In this document: positions 1 to 7,363 of the stretch, in pieces
Layout: every line of letters starts with the position of its first letter
Numbering within the stretch: position 1 is the first letter of the stretch
DNA from: Deltaproteobacteria bacterium
Lineage (GTDB): Bacteria; Desulfobacterota; Desulfobulbia; Desulfobulbales; SURF-16
Length of the DNA: 10,313 bases
Direction of reading: 5' to 3'
Assembly (NCBI GenBank): GCA_029939635.1
Contig: JAOZSN010000107.1
Span: 1 to 10,313 of the forward strand
Notes under the pieces: generated by a model
Told to the model about the DNA's origin: nothing
Database searches by the model: none
Seen by the model: only the letters and a program-made list of their open reading frames with translations
Made by a program: the position numbers and the translations under genes

Positions 1-590
1 ACTACCAAGTCACCAGCCACCATGGCAAAGAGATAGCAAGGTTTAGGGAAGGGATCATGCCAGCAGGCAAAATGACGATCATTATCAAAGGCGCCAGAAT
101 CTACCAAATTGCCATTGGCCAGCAGTACAGGAATGGAGGTGTCAGCCTCAATGGTGGTGGTAAAAACTGCCATGACATCAGGCCGGTCAAGGTAAAAGGT
201 AATCTTGCGAAAGCCTTCAGCTTCACATTGGGTACAATAGTTGCCGCTGGACCGATACAAGCCCTCAAGGGAGGTGTTATTATTCGGAAATATTTTGGTA
301 ACACATGTGAGATTAAAGCCCTCAGGAACCTGAAAAATAGTGAGCCCATGGGCAGACTGCTCATATTGATCATCAGCAAGACTCTCACCATCAATGAGGA
401 GAGCCAACAGCTGAAGCTCTTCACCATTAAGGAAGAGAGGAGCAGGCTCCACAGCAGGGTTCAATCGCACCGCCATGGTATTGGTCACCTCAGTCCCTTG
501 CTCTGCAAGAGAAATAGTCAGTTCCACCTCATCAATAAAATACGACGGGGGCGTATAATCAGCCCGATATTTTGTTACTGGTGTTGTCAT
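1..590 (-). CDS. pepN: Aminopeptidase N (M1 family), N-terminal part; gene runs off the left edge
   Basis: Translating the minus strand from the ATG at 590-588 gives 196 uninterrupted residues that continue past base 1. They match the N-terminal beta-domain of E. coli-type PepN: an opening resembling KYRADYTPPSYFIDE, then LNGEELQLL, then the strongly conserved block around residues 107-136 with SLEGLY, CTQCEAEGFR and FYLDRPDV, and finally DPFPKPCYLFAMVAGD. This family is a cytosolic zinc aminopeptidase that removes N-terminal residues from peptides. The catalytic GAMEN and HExxH motifs lie further on and are outside the window, so activity cannot be judged. The start overlaps the stop of the upstream transglycosylase gene as ATGA (590-587), which suggests translational coupling. 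No Shine-Dalgarno is visible before the ATG. Identity is secure; the rest of the gene is unseen. Confidence 0.95.
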   Translation of the reverse strand, partial: MTTPVTKYRADYTPPSYFIDEVELTISLAEQGTEVTNTMAVRLNPAVEPAPLFLNGEELQLLALLIDGESLADDQYEQSAHGLTIFQVPEGFNLTCVTKIFPNNNTSLEGLYRSSGNYCTQCEAEGFRKITFYLDRPDVMAVFTTTIEADTSIPVLLANGNLVDSGAFDNDRHFACWHDPFPKPCYLFAMVAGDLV

Positions 591-3151
591 AATTTTATGG
601 CTGCCGGAATCGATTGTTTCCTGACAGTATCAGCATTAGTATCTTGACCCACCCCCGGCTCACAAATCTTTTTCCCTACCACCGGCACCTTAATAACTGC
701 ATCAAGACGTAAAGCTCGAAAGTCAAATCCGGCATTATACTGTTTAATCAGCCAAAAAGGCAAATCAAACTCATCATGGCAGAGGGTCCAGAGGTTATCC
801 CCTTTTTTTATCTGGTAAATGACCTCGCCTGTGATAGTAAAAGCCTGGAAAAAATCCTCCATGAGCTCTTGGTGATAGAGGAAACGGCGTTCTTCAAACT
901 CTTCCTTGGATATTTTTTCAAAGGGCAATTTCAACTTCTGACCAAACTGGATAGGCCGCCCAAAACGAAAGGAATTCAAACTACGAATCTTGCGGGTAGG
1001 AATTTCCAGCCAATCAGCATAATGGCCCAGAGTCTCTTCAGCCTCCACCTGAATTGTCCCCATTTCCCCCTTTTTATAAGGTTTGACCCCAACCACAGAA
1101 AAATTACCGCTTAAGACCAGAGGATTAACCTCATGCTCCACAATCGCTTCTTCAGCCGTTGGTGTACTATCCACCTCTTGACCTTCCTCTACTATGGCAG
1201 ATTCAGTGCCTAGTTCCGTAACCTCATCAGGCTTAAGAAGTAAAGCCTGCATCATTTTCTCCACTGTAGCTGCAGTGGACGGAGAATCTAACGGCGCGTG
1301 GGAGGCCATCAATGGTGATACCGGCTCTGTATCCTGTACCAATTCTTCAGCAGGTTCGTCACTCTGTAACACTGAAGAAGGAATGGCTGGAGCCAACTCC
1401 TTGATCTCTGTTTTTGTTTGCAATTCAGCAACCACAAAGGGCGAGATGGGCCCAGCAACAGCCGGAACCTCTATTTTAAGTTCTGGAACCTGGGGCTGGA
1501 CAATACTATTTTGAACTGGCGGTTCAGCAATGGCCATGGCATCAGTGCTTGCTTCGGCTCTCTCTGGGACTTTTTCCTCAAGTTTTGCTACAACAATCAG
1601 CTTTTCATCTGCAGCCTGCAGTCCAAAGGGATTAGTTTTTTGCCGCCACTTGGAACCACCTGTGACAGCCGCCACAGTGGCAGGGGCTGTAGTTGCAGAG
1701 GCAAATTGACTCTTCTTGGAGGCAGTCAAGATACGTTCCTTGATGCTACCCATACTAGGAGCCACCCTGCTAGAGCTCTTTTGCGATGAGGAGACAGCCA
1801 GCATAGTTGGTGGCTCACCCACACCTGGTATGCGTAAATTTTGCCCCACATATATAGTGGCCCGTCTCCCCAGGCCATTGGCAATCTTTAGATCATCCAG
1901 GGACACACGATTCTGGCGGGCAATCTTGCCAGCGGTATCTCCACGCTGGACACGATAAAAGCGAGAACGCTTCTGTCTATCGCGAAAGATGCTTGATGGC
2001 ATAGCCGAAGCCAACATTGCCATTTTCTGTCGTTTGCCAGGTAGGCGTAATTTATAGCCCCGAGGAATATATTTTTGTCCCTCAAACACTGGTGGACGTA
2101 AGGCTGGATTGACCTCTTGTAACTCCTTGGCACTTACCCTAAAAAAGGACGTGACATCATCAATGGGAGCATAACCCTTCAATTCAACGCTATGATACTG
2201 CAGCGGTTTATCCAGTTTTAAATAACCAAAATAGCGCTGATAATTCTTGGCAACATGCCGAGCAGCAATAAATGATGGGTAAAAATTGCGCGAGGCAAAA
2301 CGAAACCGTGGGCCATTATATTCACTAAAAATACGCGCATAGGAACCCTTTTGCCGTTTGGCACGTGCCATGCCGCTGGCACCATGATTATAGGCAGAAA
2401 TTGCCAGGGGCCAGTTACCCAGGGCACGATAATTTTCTCGCAGAAACTTGGCCGCAGCATGGGAAGAGGCGATGGGATCACGCCGTTCATCCACGACATA
2501 ATCAACCTGCATATAGCGCCGTCCAGTGGAACGAATAAATTGCCACATGCCCGCCGCACCAAATTTGGAGTAGGCCTTATAATTATAGGAGGACTCAACA
2601 TGGGGAAGATAGGCAAGATCTTCAGGCAGATTATGACTGCGAAAAATCAATTTGATACGCTCCAGATACTGCCCTGAACGGATCACACCAGGAATAAAGC
2701 GGTCACGTTGGCCAAGCTGGAAGCGTATCTTACGCCGTGCTTTTTTGTAACGTTTCTTACTGGCTTTGGCACCAAACAGGGATGCAACCTTCTTTTGTTC
2801 TCGAGTTTGCGGTTTCTTACCAGCAGCAAGATGATCCAAAATACGCTGATATTTTCTTTTTACCTTTTTTACCCGTGCACGGTTTGTGCGACGACTGCCA
2901 TGTTTACACTGGTCAACAAGGTCAATAACCTCATATACAATAGCAAGGTCTTCACTATCGTGAATAACACCCTTGGTGGTGGGATAGGTAGAGTATATCC
3001 GTTTCCAAAAATCCACATTGGGTTGAATTTCAGCAGGAACAGGAAAGGACTGTCCCCATGCCACCGAGGCTCCTAATATCACAACAAACAACACTAAAAG
3101 AGAGCTACGTAGAATATGTAATTTTTTTATATAGATACGTCGTAAAACCAT
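587..3151 (-). CDS. mltD: MltD-like membrane-bound lytic murein transglycosylase with three LysM-type repeats
   Basis: The 854-residue product begins with a basic stretch and a hydrophobic segment (about 12-30) like a signal peptide ending near AWG (31-33); there is no lipobox Cys. A charged helical region (about 80-150) is followed by an SLT/GH23 domain (about 155-280). It contains the catalytic-Glu motif LPHVESSYN (Glu186), FGAAGMWQF (197-205) and AISAYNHG (250-257). LysM 1 is at about 397-442 (YRVQRGDTAGKIA); weaker LysM-like repeats lie at about 697-744 and 777-822 (YQIKKGDNLWTL). Between LysM 1 and 2 runs a roughly 250-residue linker rich in Pro, Ala, Glu, Ser and Val. Family role: non-hydrolytic cleavage of the peptidoglycan glycan strand to 1,6-anhydro-MurNAc in the periplasm. 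It is longer than E. coli MltD (about 450 aa), mainly because of the linker. The start lies 3 nt after the upstream stop, with no clear ribosome binding site. Gene symbol by similarity only. Confidence 0.92.
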   Translation of the reverse strand: MVLRRIYIKKLHILRSSLLVLFVVILGASVAWGQSFPVPAEIQPNVDFWKRIYSTYPTTKGVIHDSEDLAIVYEVIDLVDQCKHGSRRTNRARVKKVKRKYQRILDHLAAGKKPQTREQKKVASLFGAKASKKRYKKARRKIRFQLGQRDRFIPGVIRSGQYLERIKLIFRSHNLPEDLAYLPHVESSYNYKAYSKFGAAGMWQFIRSTGRRYMQVDYVVDERRDPIASSHAAAKFLRENYRALGNWPLAISAYNHGASGMARAKRQKGSYARIFSEYNGPRFRFASRNFYPSFIAARHVAKNYQRYFGYLKLDKPLQYHSVELKGYAPIDDVTSFFRVSAKELQEVNPALRPPVFEGQKYIPRGYKLRLPGKRQKMAMLASAMPSSIFRDRQKRSRFYRVQRGDTAGKIARQNRVSLDDLKIANGLGRRATIYVGQNLRIPGVGEPPTMLAVSSSQKSSSRVAPSMGSIKERILTASKKSQFASATTAPATVAAVTGGSKWRQKTNPFGLQAADEKLIVVAKLEEKVPERAEASTDAMAIAEPPVQNSIVQPQVPELKIEVPAVAGPISPFVVAELQTKTEIKELAPAIPSSVLQSDEPAEELVQDTEPVSPLMASHAPLDSPSTAATVEKMMQALLLKPDEVTELGTESAIVEEGQEVDSTPTAEEAIVEHEVNPLVLSGNFSVVGVKPYKKGEMGTIQVEAEETLGHYADWLEIPTRKIRSLNSFRFGRPIQFGQKLKLPFEKISKEEFEERRFLYHQELMEDFFQAFTITGEVIYQIKKGDNLWTLCHDEFDLPFWLIKQYNAGFDFRALRLDAVIKVPVVGKKICEPGVGQDTNADTVRKQSIPAAIKL

Positions 3152-3154
3152 AGA

Positions 3155-4105
3155 TCAGCAGAAGATATAAAAACCGATTGTCACGAGGACAATGGAAGCG
3201 AGGCGAAAGCTCTGATTATAGACAATTAACTCAACGGCCAGACGTGGCGAAAAAATCCCAGCATAATAGGGAAACTGGTGGCGTACAGCTCGTACCGGTG
3301 ACGAGAGGATATTACCAACCAACAGGGCAAGGATCACCTCGCTGCTCGTCATGGTTCCAGCATCAAGCAGGGCACCTGCCACTGCCAGGCCGGCAGTAAA
3401 TTCGGCAGCAATATGCAGCACAATAATACTTAAACTCTGGGGATTAAGCCATGAAAGGCCAGGCACATAGAGTGCCATAATCCCCTCAAGCCAGACAAAA
3501 CCACCTGATTTAGTAACAAAAAAAATTGTAGTATAAATGGGTATAGTAAAAAATACTATTTTTTTCATACGTTTTTGAAAGCGTTGCCAGGTAACAGCTA
3601 AGGCTTCAGAAAATGTTATACCCTGTTCAGTCGTCTCTGCATGTGTCTGGTGGCAAGTGGGGAAAAGAATAAAACGCCCTAATAACAACGTCACAGAAGT
3701 ACGCAATACTGCGGCAAAAAAAGTAATCCCCACATAAATAAAGGCGGCATCTTTAATAAGTGGTACAGTAATAAAAAACATGGTGGGCAAATGAAGAAAA
3801 TAAGTAGGGAGACTGTTAAAAAGGTTGGCACAGATAAGCTCTTTTTTTTCTATCTTTCCTTGGGCAAAGGCCTCAGCCAACATGGAATTTGCGGCAATTC
3901 CAGAAAAAAACGCCATGGAAAAGCTCAAGGCAACCTCATCAGAGAGATGCCCCAATCGACTTAAAGGCCGCGCCAGTCGCGCCACCTTAGCTGTCCAGTT
4001 GAGGGCCTCAACAAAATTGGCCAGCGCCAAGCCCACAGAAACAAGAAGCAACAGACGCAACAAAGGCCATCCCAAGCCCTGCCACAGCTCGAGCACCGTG
4101 TCCAT
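3155..4105 (-). CDS. Gate-domain (nucleoside recognition-like) membrane protein with two Gate repeats
   Basis: The 316-residue, very hydrophobic product has about eight likely membrane segments. Two related blocks can be seen. The first (about 57-110) reads FFSGIAANSMLAEAF, a polar turn, then ANLFNSLPTYFLHLP. The second (about 226-285) reads AAEFTAGLAVAGALLDAG, a turn, then LVGNILSSPVRAVRHQFPYYAG. This duplicated small-residue helix plus N-x-hydrophobic-x-S-x-P pattern is typical of the Gate domain (Pfam nucleoside recognition family), which is shared by SpmA/SpmB, FeoB and nucleoside carriers. The substrate is unknown, and the family label does not prove nucleoside transport. The gene starts 1 nt after the stop of the CDF transporter gene and ends 3 nt before the transglycosylase gene, so it should be co-transcribed with both. 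Only a weak purine run (AAAGAAGAA) precedes the ATG. Confidence 0.82.
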   Translation of the reverse strand: MDTVLELWQGLGWPLLRLLLLVSVGLALANFVEALNWTAKVARLARPLSRLGHLSDEVALSFSMAFFSGIAANSMLAEAFAQGKIEKKELICANLFNSLPTYFLHLPTMFFITVPLIKDAAFIYVGITFFAAVLRTSVTLLLGRFILFPTCHQTHAETTEQGITFSEALAVTWQRFQKRMKKIVFFTIPIYTTIFFVTKSGGFVWLEGIMALYVPGLSWLNPQSLSIIVLHIAAEFTAGLAVAGALLDAGTMTSSEVILALLVGNILSSPVRAVRHQFPYYAGIFSPRLAVELIVYNQSFRLASIVLVTIGFYIFC

Positions 4106-4106
4106 C

Positions 4107-5309
4107 TTATGATTCTTCTTTCTGGCCGGAGGAGTAGAGAGGCAGAGTCACCCGCACCGGCTCACCTTTTGCCAGGATCTCCACCCCTGCCTCTTCCAGC
4201 AACGCAATAGCCACATTCTCTTTACCCTCTGGCGCTATCAGCTGATCAGGTTTCAAAGAGAGAAGCCAGCGTCCCAGTTTAAACCCTTTTTTGCGATGAA
4301 GCTCCCGACAGGGATTTGCCAGATATCTCCGCTCAACGGTACCACTTTGCAGATCCATCTCCTCCACCAGAAAATAGGGAGCAGAGCAAAAATGATCAGA
4401 TGGGGTACCAGTCTCATCTTCCACAGGTGTCAACCTACGAATTTCATGACCTGCGGAGAAATGAGGCCGGACCCGAGCCATAACCACCCGCGGAAAATGT
4501 TTAACAATATCCTCTTCAAGTCTATCCGCTACTTGATCTGCCACCTGGTGGGAAGGTGTGTGAAGGACAATATCCATATCAACCATGAAACGGCCACCTG
4601 TGACCCGACTCAAAAAACGCTTTACCCGTGTCACCTGCGGACATGCCTCCACCATCTGGCGAATCTTCCGTTCCGCTTCGCGATCCATGGAGGCATCAAG
4701 AAGATCCCGCAGGGCAGAAACAAGCAGCTGAATACCAACCCGCAAAACAAAGACGGAAACAGCTGCTGCTGCCCACCTGTCAATATGCCAGCCCCAGAAA
4801 GAGGCAAGCAGGCCCACAAGAACAACACCGGTGGAAAGGCTATCGGCCAAATAGTCGCGGCCATCAGCCTCAAGGGAGGGGGAATTTAGACGACGGCCAG
4901 CCCGAAACAGAACAAAACCAAAGGCTAAAGCCACTACAAAACAACCAATGGTCACAGGTAGAGCTATGGATACATCAGGAATTTGAATGGAACCCAATAA
5001 GGCCTGACGGCCAATTTCATAGCCAGCCAGAATTACTACAATGGCCGTCACCAACGTACCCACAGTTTCGGCCTTATAAAGCCCGTATGGGAAAGAAGGG
5101 TGCTTACGCCCCGCCACCCACAGCCCAACAAAAACAGCCGTGGATGCAAAGACATCAGCACCAGAATGAATGGCATCACCAACTAGGGCTGTACTGCCAG
5201 ACAACACACCAGCCACACCTTTGACCAAAGCGAGGACAAGATTAACAACAATGGAGATCCCCGCCATATGGCGGGCGGCCAGAATTTCGTTTTTTACAGT
5301 TTCGCTCAT
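4107..5309 (-). CDS. Cation diffusion facilitator transporter fused to a C-terminal NifX/NifB-like domain
   Basis: Residues 1-205 form a CDF membrane domain of about six helices. The metal-site helices show GDAIHSGAD (His48, Asp52) and RDYLAD (Asp152, Asp156), and HPSFPYGLYKAETV (70-83) is the usual loop signature. A CDF cytoplasmic domain follows (about 206-283) with ACPQVTRVKR and FMVDMDIVLH. Residues about 300-392 do not belong to CDF. SDHFCSAPYFLVEE, ANPCRELH..KKG and a final ALLEEAGVEILAKG resemble the dinitrogenase iron-molybdenum cofactor (NifX/NifB C-terminal) fold. Family role: proton-coupled export of divalent metal (Zn, Fe, Mn, Cd). The mixed HxxxD / DxxxD site differs from the Asp-Asp/His-Asp set of E. 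coli YiiP, so the metal cannot be assigned. The extra domain may sense or bind a metal or cluster (inference). First gene of the tight four-gene run; the ATG has a pyrimidine-rich leader and no Shine-Dalgarno. Confidence 0.9.
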   Translation of the reverse strand: MSETVKNEILAARHMAGISIVVNLVLALVKGVAGVLSGSTALVGDAIHSGADVFASTAVFVGLWVAGRKHPSFPYGLYKAETVGTLVTAIVVILAGYEIGRQALLGSIQIPDVSIALPVTIGCFVVALAFGFVLFRAGRRLNSPSLEADGRDYLADSLSTGVVLVGLLASFWGWHIDRWAAAAVSVFVLRVGIQLLVSALRDLLDASMDREAERKIRQMVEACPQVTRVKRFLSRVTGGRFMVDMDIVLHTPSHQVADQVADRLEEDIVKHFPRVVMARVRPHFSAGHEIRRLTPVEDETGTPSDHFCSAPYFLVEEMDLQSGTVERRYLANPCRELHRKKGFKLGRWLLSLKPDQLIAPEGKENVAIALLEEAGVEILAKGEPVRVTLPLYSSGQKEES

Positions 5310-5322
5310 TGGGAAAAAGGCA

Positions 5323-5340
5323 GGGGTCAGAGGTCAGGGG
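5323..5340. repeat. Degenerate 7-nt tandem repeat (GGTCAG core) in the spacer before the CDF gene
   Basis: In the 87-nt gap between the TauE/SafE gene and the CDF gene, GGTCAG occurs at 5325-5330 and again at 5332-5337, flanked by G runs. Read in the direction of the CDF gene this is a C-rich stretch (CTGACCTCTGACCCC) lying just upstream of its ATG, where a ribosome binding site would normally sit. It could be a remnant of a heptanucleotide repeat, or chance. Only two units are present. Confidence 0.35.
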
Positions 5341-5361
5341 GCAACAAAACGCATATGGGCT

Positions 5362-5388
5362 ATTCTACACAATTCCCAGAACTACCAA
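5362..5388 (-). promoter_or_regulatory. Weak candidate promoter for the CDF-Gate-transglycosylase-pepN run
   Basis: On the minus strand TTGGTA (5388-5383) and TAGAAT (5367-5362) resemble -35 and -10 boxes. Their spacing is only 15 nt, shorter than the usual 16-18, so the match is poor. It is listed because no terminator is visible between the TauE/SafE gene and the CDF gene, and it is the best candidate in the spacer. Read-through from the TauE/SafE gene is equally possible. Confidence 0.22.
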
Positions 5389-5396
5389 GATATTTT

Positions 5397-6140
5397 CTAT
5401 AAATTTTTAACAAGTAAGACAAGACCACTGAGAAGAAGGATACCACTTACCAACCGTACAAAATTCTGCTGACTGATGCGAACATGCACCTTACCGCCAC
5501 AATAAAGACCCACAAACATCACCGGCACCAACAAAAGAAAAAGAACAATGGAATGCCAGCTAATTAATCCTGCACAGATAAAGGCGATGATTCGCAGGGT
5601 GCCGTCAATAGCAAAAGAAATGGAGATGGTAGCACGAAACTGAGACTTATCCAGGTCACGGAGACGATAATAAATAACATAAAAAGGACCACCCGTACTA
5701 AAAACTGCCCCCACGGTACCACCACAGAAACCAGCAGGAACAGCCCAACGTCGGCTACCCAGAAATTGCGGCAAGGGTAAAAGAGAATAGCAGGCAAAGC
5801 TTATAATAAAAGCAGCCAGACCAATGGCCATCACACGTGTATCCAGATTTGCAAGGAGATAGGTTCCACACAAAACGCCAACAACAGTAAAGGGCAATAG
5901 CGGCCATAAATCAGCATAACAGATATGCCGGCGGCCCTTGAACCCTTGGGAAAGAGATGCCAGATAATCGAGTAGACAGATGATCGGCACCACCATAACA
6001 AAATCAAGCTGCAGGGTGAGCAGGGGCATGGCAATAAGGGCTGAGCCAAAACCGGCAATACCGCGAATAAAATAAGCGAAAAAGAGAATGACCATAACTA
6101 CAGCCATAGCTGGGAAGGAAAGAGCTAGTTGATCAAGCAT
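5397..6140 (-). CDS. TauE/SafE-family (sulfite exporter-like) membrane permease
   Basis: The 247-residue product has about eight hydrophobic segments. It shows the two-fold repeat typical of the TauE/SafE (DUF81) family: an N-terminal RGIAGFGSALIAMPLL (26-41) and a mid-protein GFCGGTVGAVFSTGGPF (137-153), each a Gly-rich helix near the start of one half. Characterised relatives export sulfite, sulfoacetate or other organosulfur anions, and many members have unknown substrates, so a specific substrate should not be assigned. Length is normal for the family. The gene lies downstream of purM but is separated from it by a strong terminator, so it probably has its own promoter; I do not see a clear one in the short gap. 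No Shine-Dalgarno precedes the ATG. It is 87 nt from the CDF gene on the same strand. Confidence 0.88.
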   Translation of the reverse strand: MLDQLALSFPAMAVVMVILFFAYFIRGIAGFGSALIAMPLLTLQLDFVMVVPIICLLDYLASLSQGFKGRRHICYADLWPLLPFTVVGVLCGTYLLANLDTRVMAIGLAAFIISFACYSLLPLPQFLGSRRWAVPAGFCGGTVGAVFSTGGPFYVIYYRLRDLDKSQFRATISISFAIDGTLRIIAFICAGLISWHSIVLFLLLVPVMFVGLYCGGKVHVRISQQNFVRLVSGILLLSGLVLLVKNL

Positions 6141-6154
6141 AGGTCATATATTTG

Positions 6155-6202
6155 AAGGCAGCAAAACAAAACGCCATCATCGAGCAAGCGATGATGGCGT
6201 TT
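6155..6202 (-). terminator. Rho-independent terminator of purM
   Basis: A perfect 14-bp inverted repeat (arms 6169-6182 and 6189-6202, core CGCCATCATCG / CGATGATGGCG) encloses a 6-nt loop. Read on the minus strand it is followed directly by TTTTGTTTTG (about 6171-6162). It lies 30 nt past the purM stop and just before the TauE/SafE start, so it separates those two transcripts. Confidence 0.9.
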
Positions 6203-6232
6203 AACAATTTGTGGGGCGTAGAGGGTGAACTT

Positions 6233-7276
6233 TTAGACAAATTCTACTGATTCTTCACCCTCTTTACGGGCCGCAACTTCGCCAATAACATGGGGCGATT
6301 CCCCTAAGGCAACAAGTTGCTGCATGGCATCGTCTACCGCCTTGGCATCAATAATTATGGCCATACCAATACCATAATTAAAAGTACGTCTCATCTCTTC
6401 CACCGGCACCTTGCCCTTTTCCTGTAAGAAAGTGAAGATCGGTTGTACGGGCCAACTTCCCTCATCAATCACTGCCTTACTGCCCTTAGGTAAAACACGG
6501 GGGATATTATCATCAAAACCACCACCAGTAATGTGAACCAAACCGCGAACCTTGAAATTTTTAAAAAGATTTAATAATGGTTCGACATAGATACGGGTGG
6601 GGCGCAGTAATTCTTCGCCCAGGGAACAACCAAGCTCATCAACATAATCTTCCACAGAAAGGCCAAGTTCTTCAAAGCAGATCTTGCGCACCAAAGAATA
6701 ACCATTAGAATGGATACCACTGGAACTAAGACCGATAATCTTATCACCAACCTTGATCTCAGAACCGTCAATAATCTTATTGCGTTCCGCAATACCTACG
6801 ACAAAACCAGCCAAGTCATAATCACCAGCACCATACATGCCTGGCATTTCAGCTGTTTCGCCACCAATCAAGGAACATTTGGAAATCTCACAGCCTTTGG
6901 CAATACCCTTGACCACATCAAGGGCCAGTTCGTTCTCAAGTTTGCCAATGGAAAAATAATCGAGGAAAAAGAGGGGTTGTGCCCCTGAGACAACAATATC
7001 ATTGACACACATGGCCACAAGATCAATACCGATAGTGTCATGAATATTACAGAGATTGGCAATCTTAAGCTTTGTCCCCACCCCATCAGTAGAAGAGACA
7101 AGGACTGGATCCTCATACCGATCACCACCCAGGGCAAAAAGACCACCGAAACCACCGATATCGGTCAAGACACCACGGCGAAAAGTTGAAGAAACAAGGG
7201 GCTTGATCTGATCGATAAAGTCATTGGCCTTATCAATGTCAACACCGGCTTCTGCATATCTGGAAGATTGGCTCAT
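6233..7276 (-). CDS. purM: Phosphoribosylformylglycinamidine cyclo-ligase (AIR synthetase)
   Basis: The 347-residue product is full length for PurM (E. coli enzyme about 345). It makes aminoimidazole ribotide from FGAM with ATP, the fifth step of purine synthesis, in the cytosol. Visible signatures in order: GVDIDKAND (11-19) near the start, SSTDGVGTKLK (61-71, the nucleotide-binding region), GIDLVAMCVNDIV (83-95), GGETAEMPGMY (138-148), GLSSSGIHSNGYSLV (182-196), HITGGGFDDNIPR (248-260) and RTFNYGIGMA (297-306), where many homologues have NMG for NYG. The start at GVDIDKA minus about ten residues agrees with the family, although only a weak AGAG lies upstream. The gene stands alone on its strand, with a strong terminator after it and candidate promoters before it. 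No purN follows inside the window. Confidence 0.97.
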   Translation of the reverse strand: MSQSSRYAEAGVDIDKANDFIDQIKPLVSSTFRRGVLTDIGGFGGLFALGGDRYEDPVLVSSTDGVGTKLKIANLCNIHDTIGIDLVAMCVNDIVVSGAQPLFFLDYFSIGKLENELALDVVKGIAKGCEISKCSLIGGETAEMPGMYGAGDYDLAGFVVGIAERNKIIDGSEIKVGDKIIGLSSSGIHSNGYSLVRKICFEELGLSVEDYVDELGCSLGEELLRPTRIYVEPLLNLFKNFKVRGLVHITGGGFDDNIPRVLPKGSKAVIDEGSWPVQPIFTFLQEKGKVPVEEMRRTFNYGIGMAIIIDAKAVDDAMQQLVALGESPHVIGEVAARKEGEESVEFV

Positions 7277-7302
7277 AGTCGTATAAAATCTGCTCTTAAA
7301 TG

Positions 7303-7332
7303 GTTATGTAGCGGAAGAAAATTGACTGTCAA
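7303..7332 (-). promoter_or_regulatory. Candidate proximal purM promoter
   Basis: Minus-strand TTGACA (7332-7327, perfect -35) and CATAAC (7308-7303, 4 of 6 to TATAAT) are separated by 18 nt. The -10 lies 26 nt before the purM ATG. The -35 overlaps an 11-nt palindrome, TTGACTGTCAA (7322-7332), which could be an operator. Sequence match only. Confidence 0.45.
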
Positions 7333-7362
7333 AGCTGGTCAACCTAGCTCAACAGGACACAA
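7328..7362. repeat. Four pentamer repeats with exact 10-nt spacing upstream of purM
   Basis: GTCAA (7328-7332), GTCAA (7338-7342), CTCAA (7348-7352) and CACAA (7358-7362) recur every 10 nt. On the purM strand they read TTGTG, TTGAG, TTGAC, TTGAC and end in the proximal -35 box. One-helical-turn spacing is typical of arrays bound by one face of a regulator, but the units are short and degenerate, so chance is possible. Confidence 0.4.
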
Positions 7363-7363
7363 G

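Noticed and set aside
57..647. Open plus-strand frame of 196 codons
   Set aside because: It lies antisense to pepN, whose translation matches PepN over its whole visible length; the plus frame shows no family-like motif.
1194..1958. Several plus-strand frames opposite the transglycosylase linker
   Set aside because: They are antisense shadows of the low-complexity linker and LysM 1; the minus-strand frame is continuous over 854 codons with clear domains.
4296..5224. Overlapping plus-strand frames of nearly 200 codons opposite the CDF gene
   Set aside because: Proline/glutamine-rich and Cys/His-rich compositions arise from reading the opposite strand of a membrane protein gene; no domain is seen.
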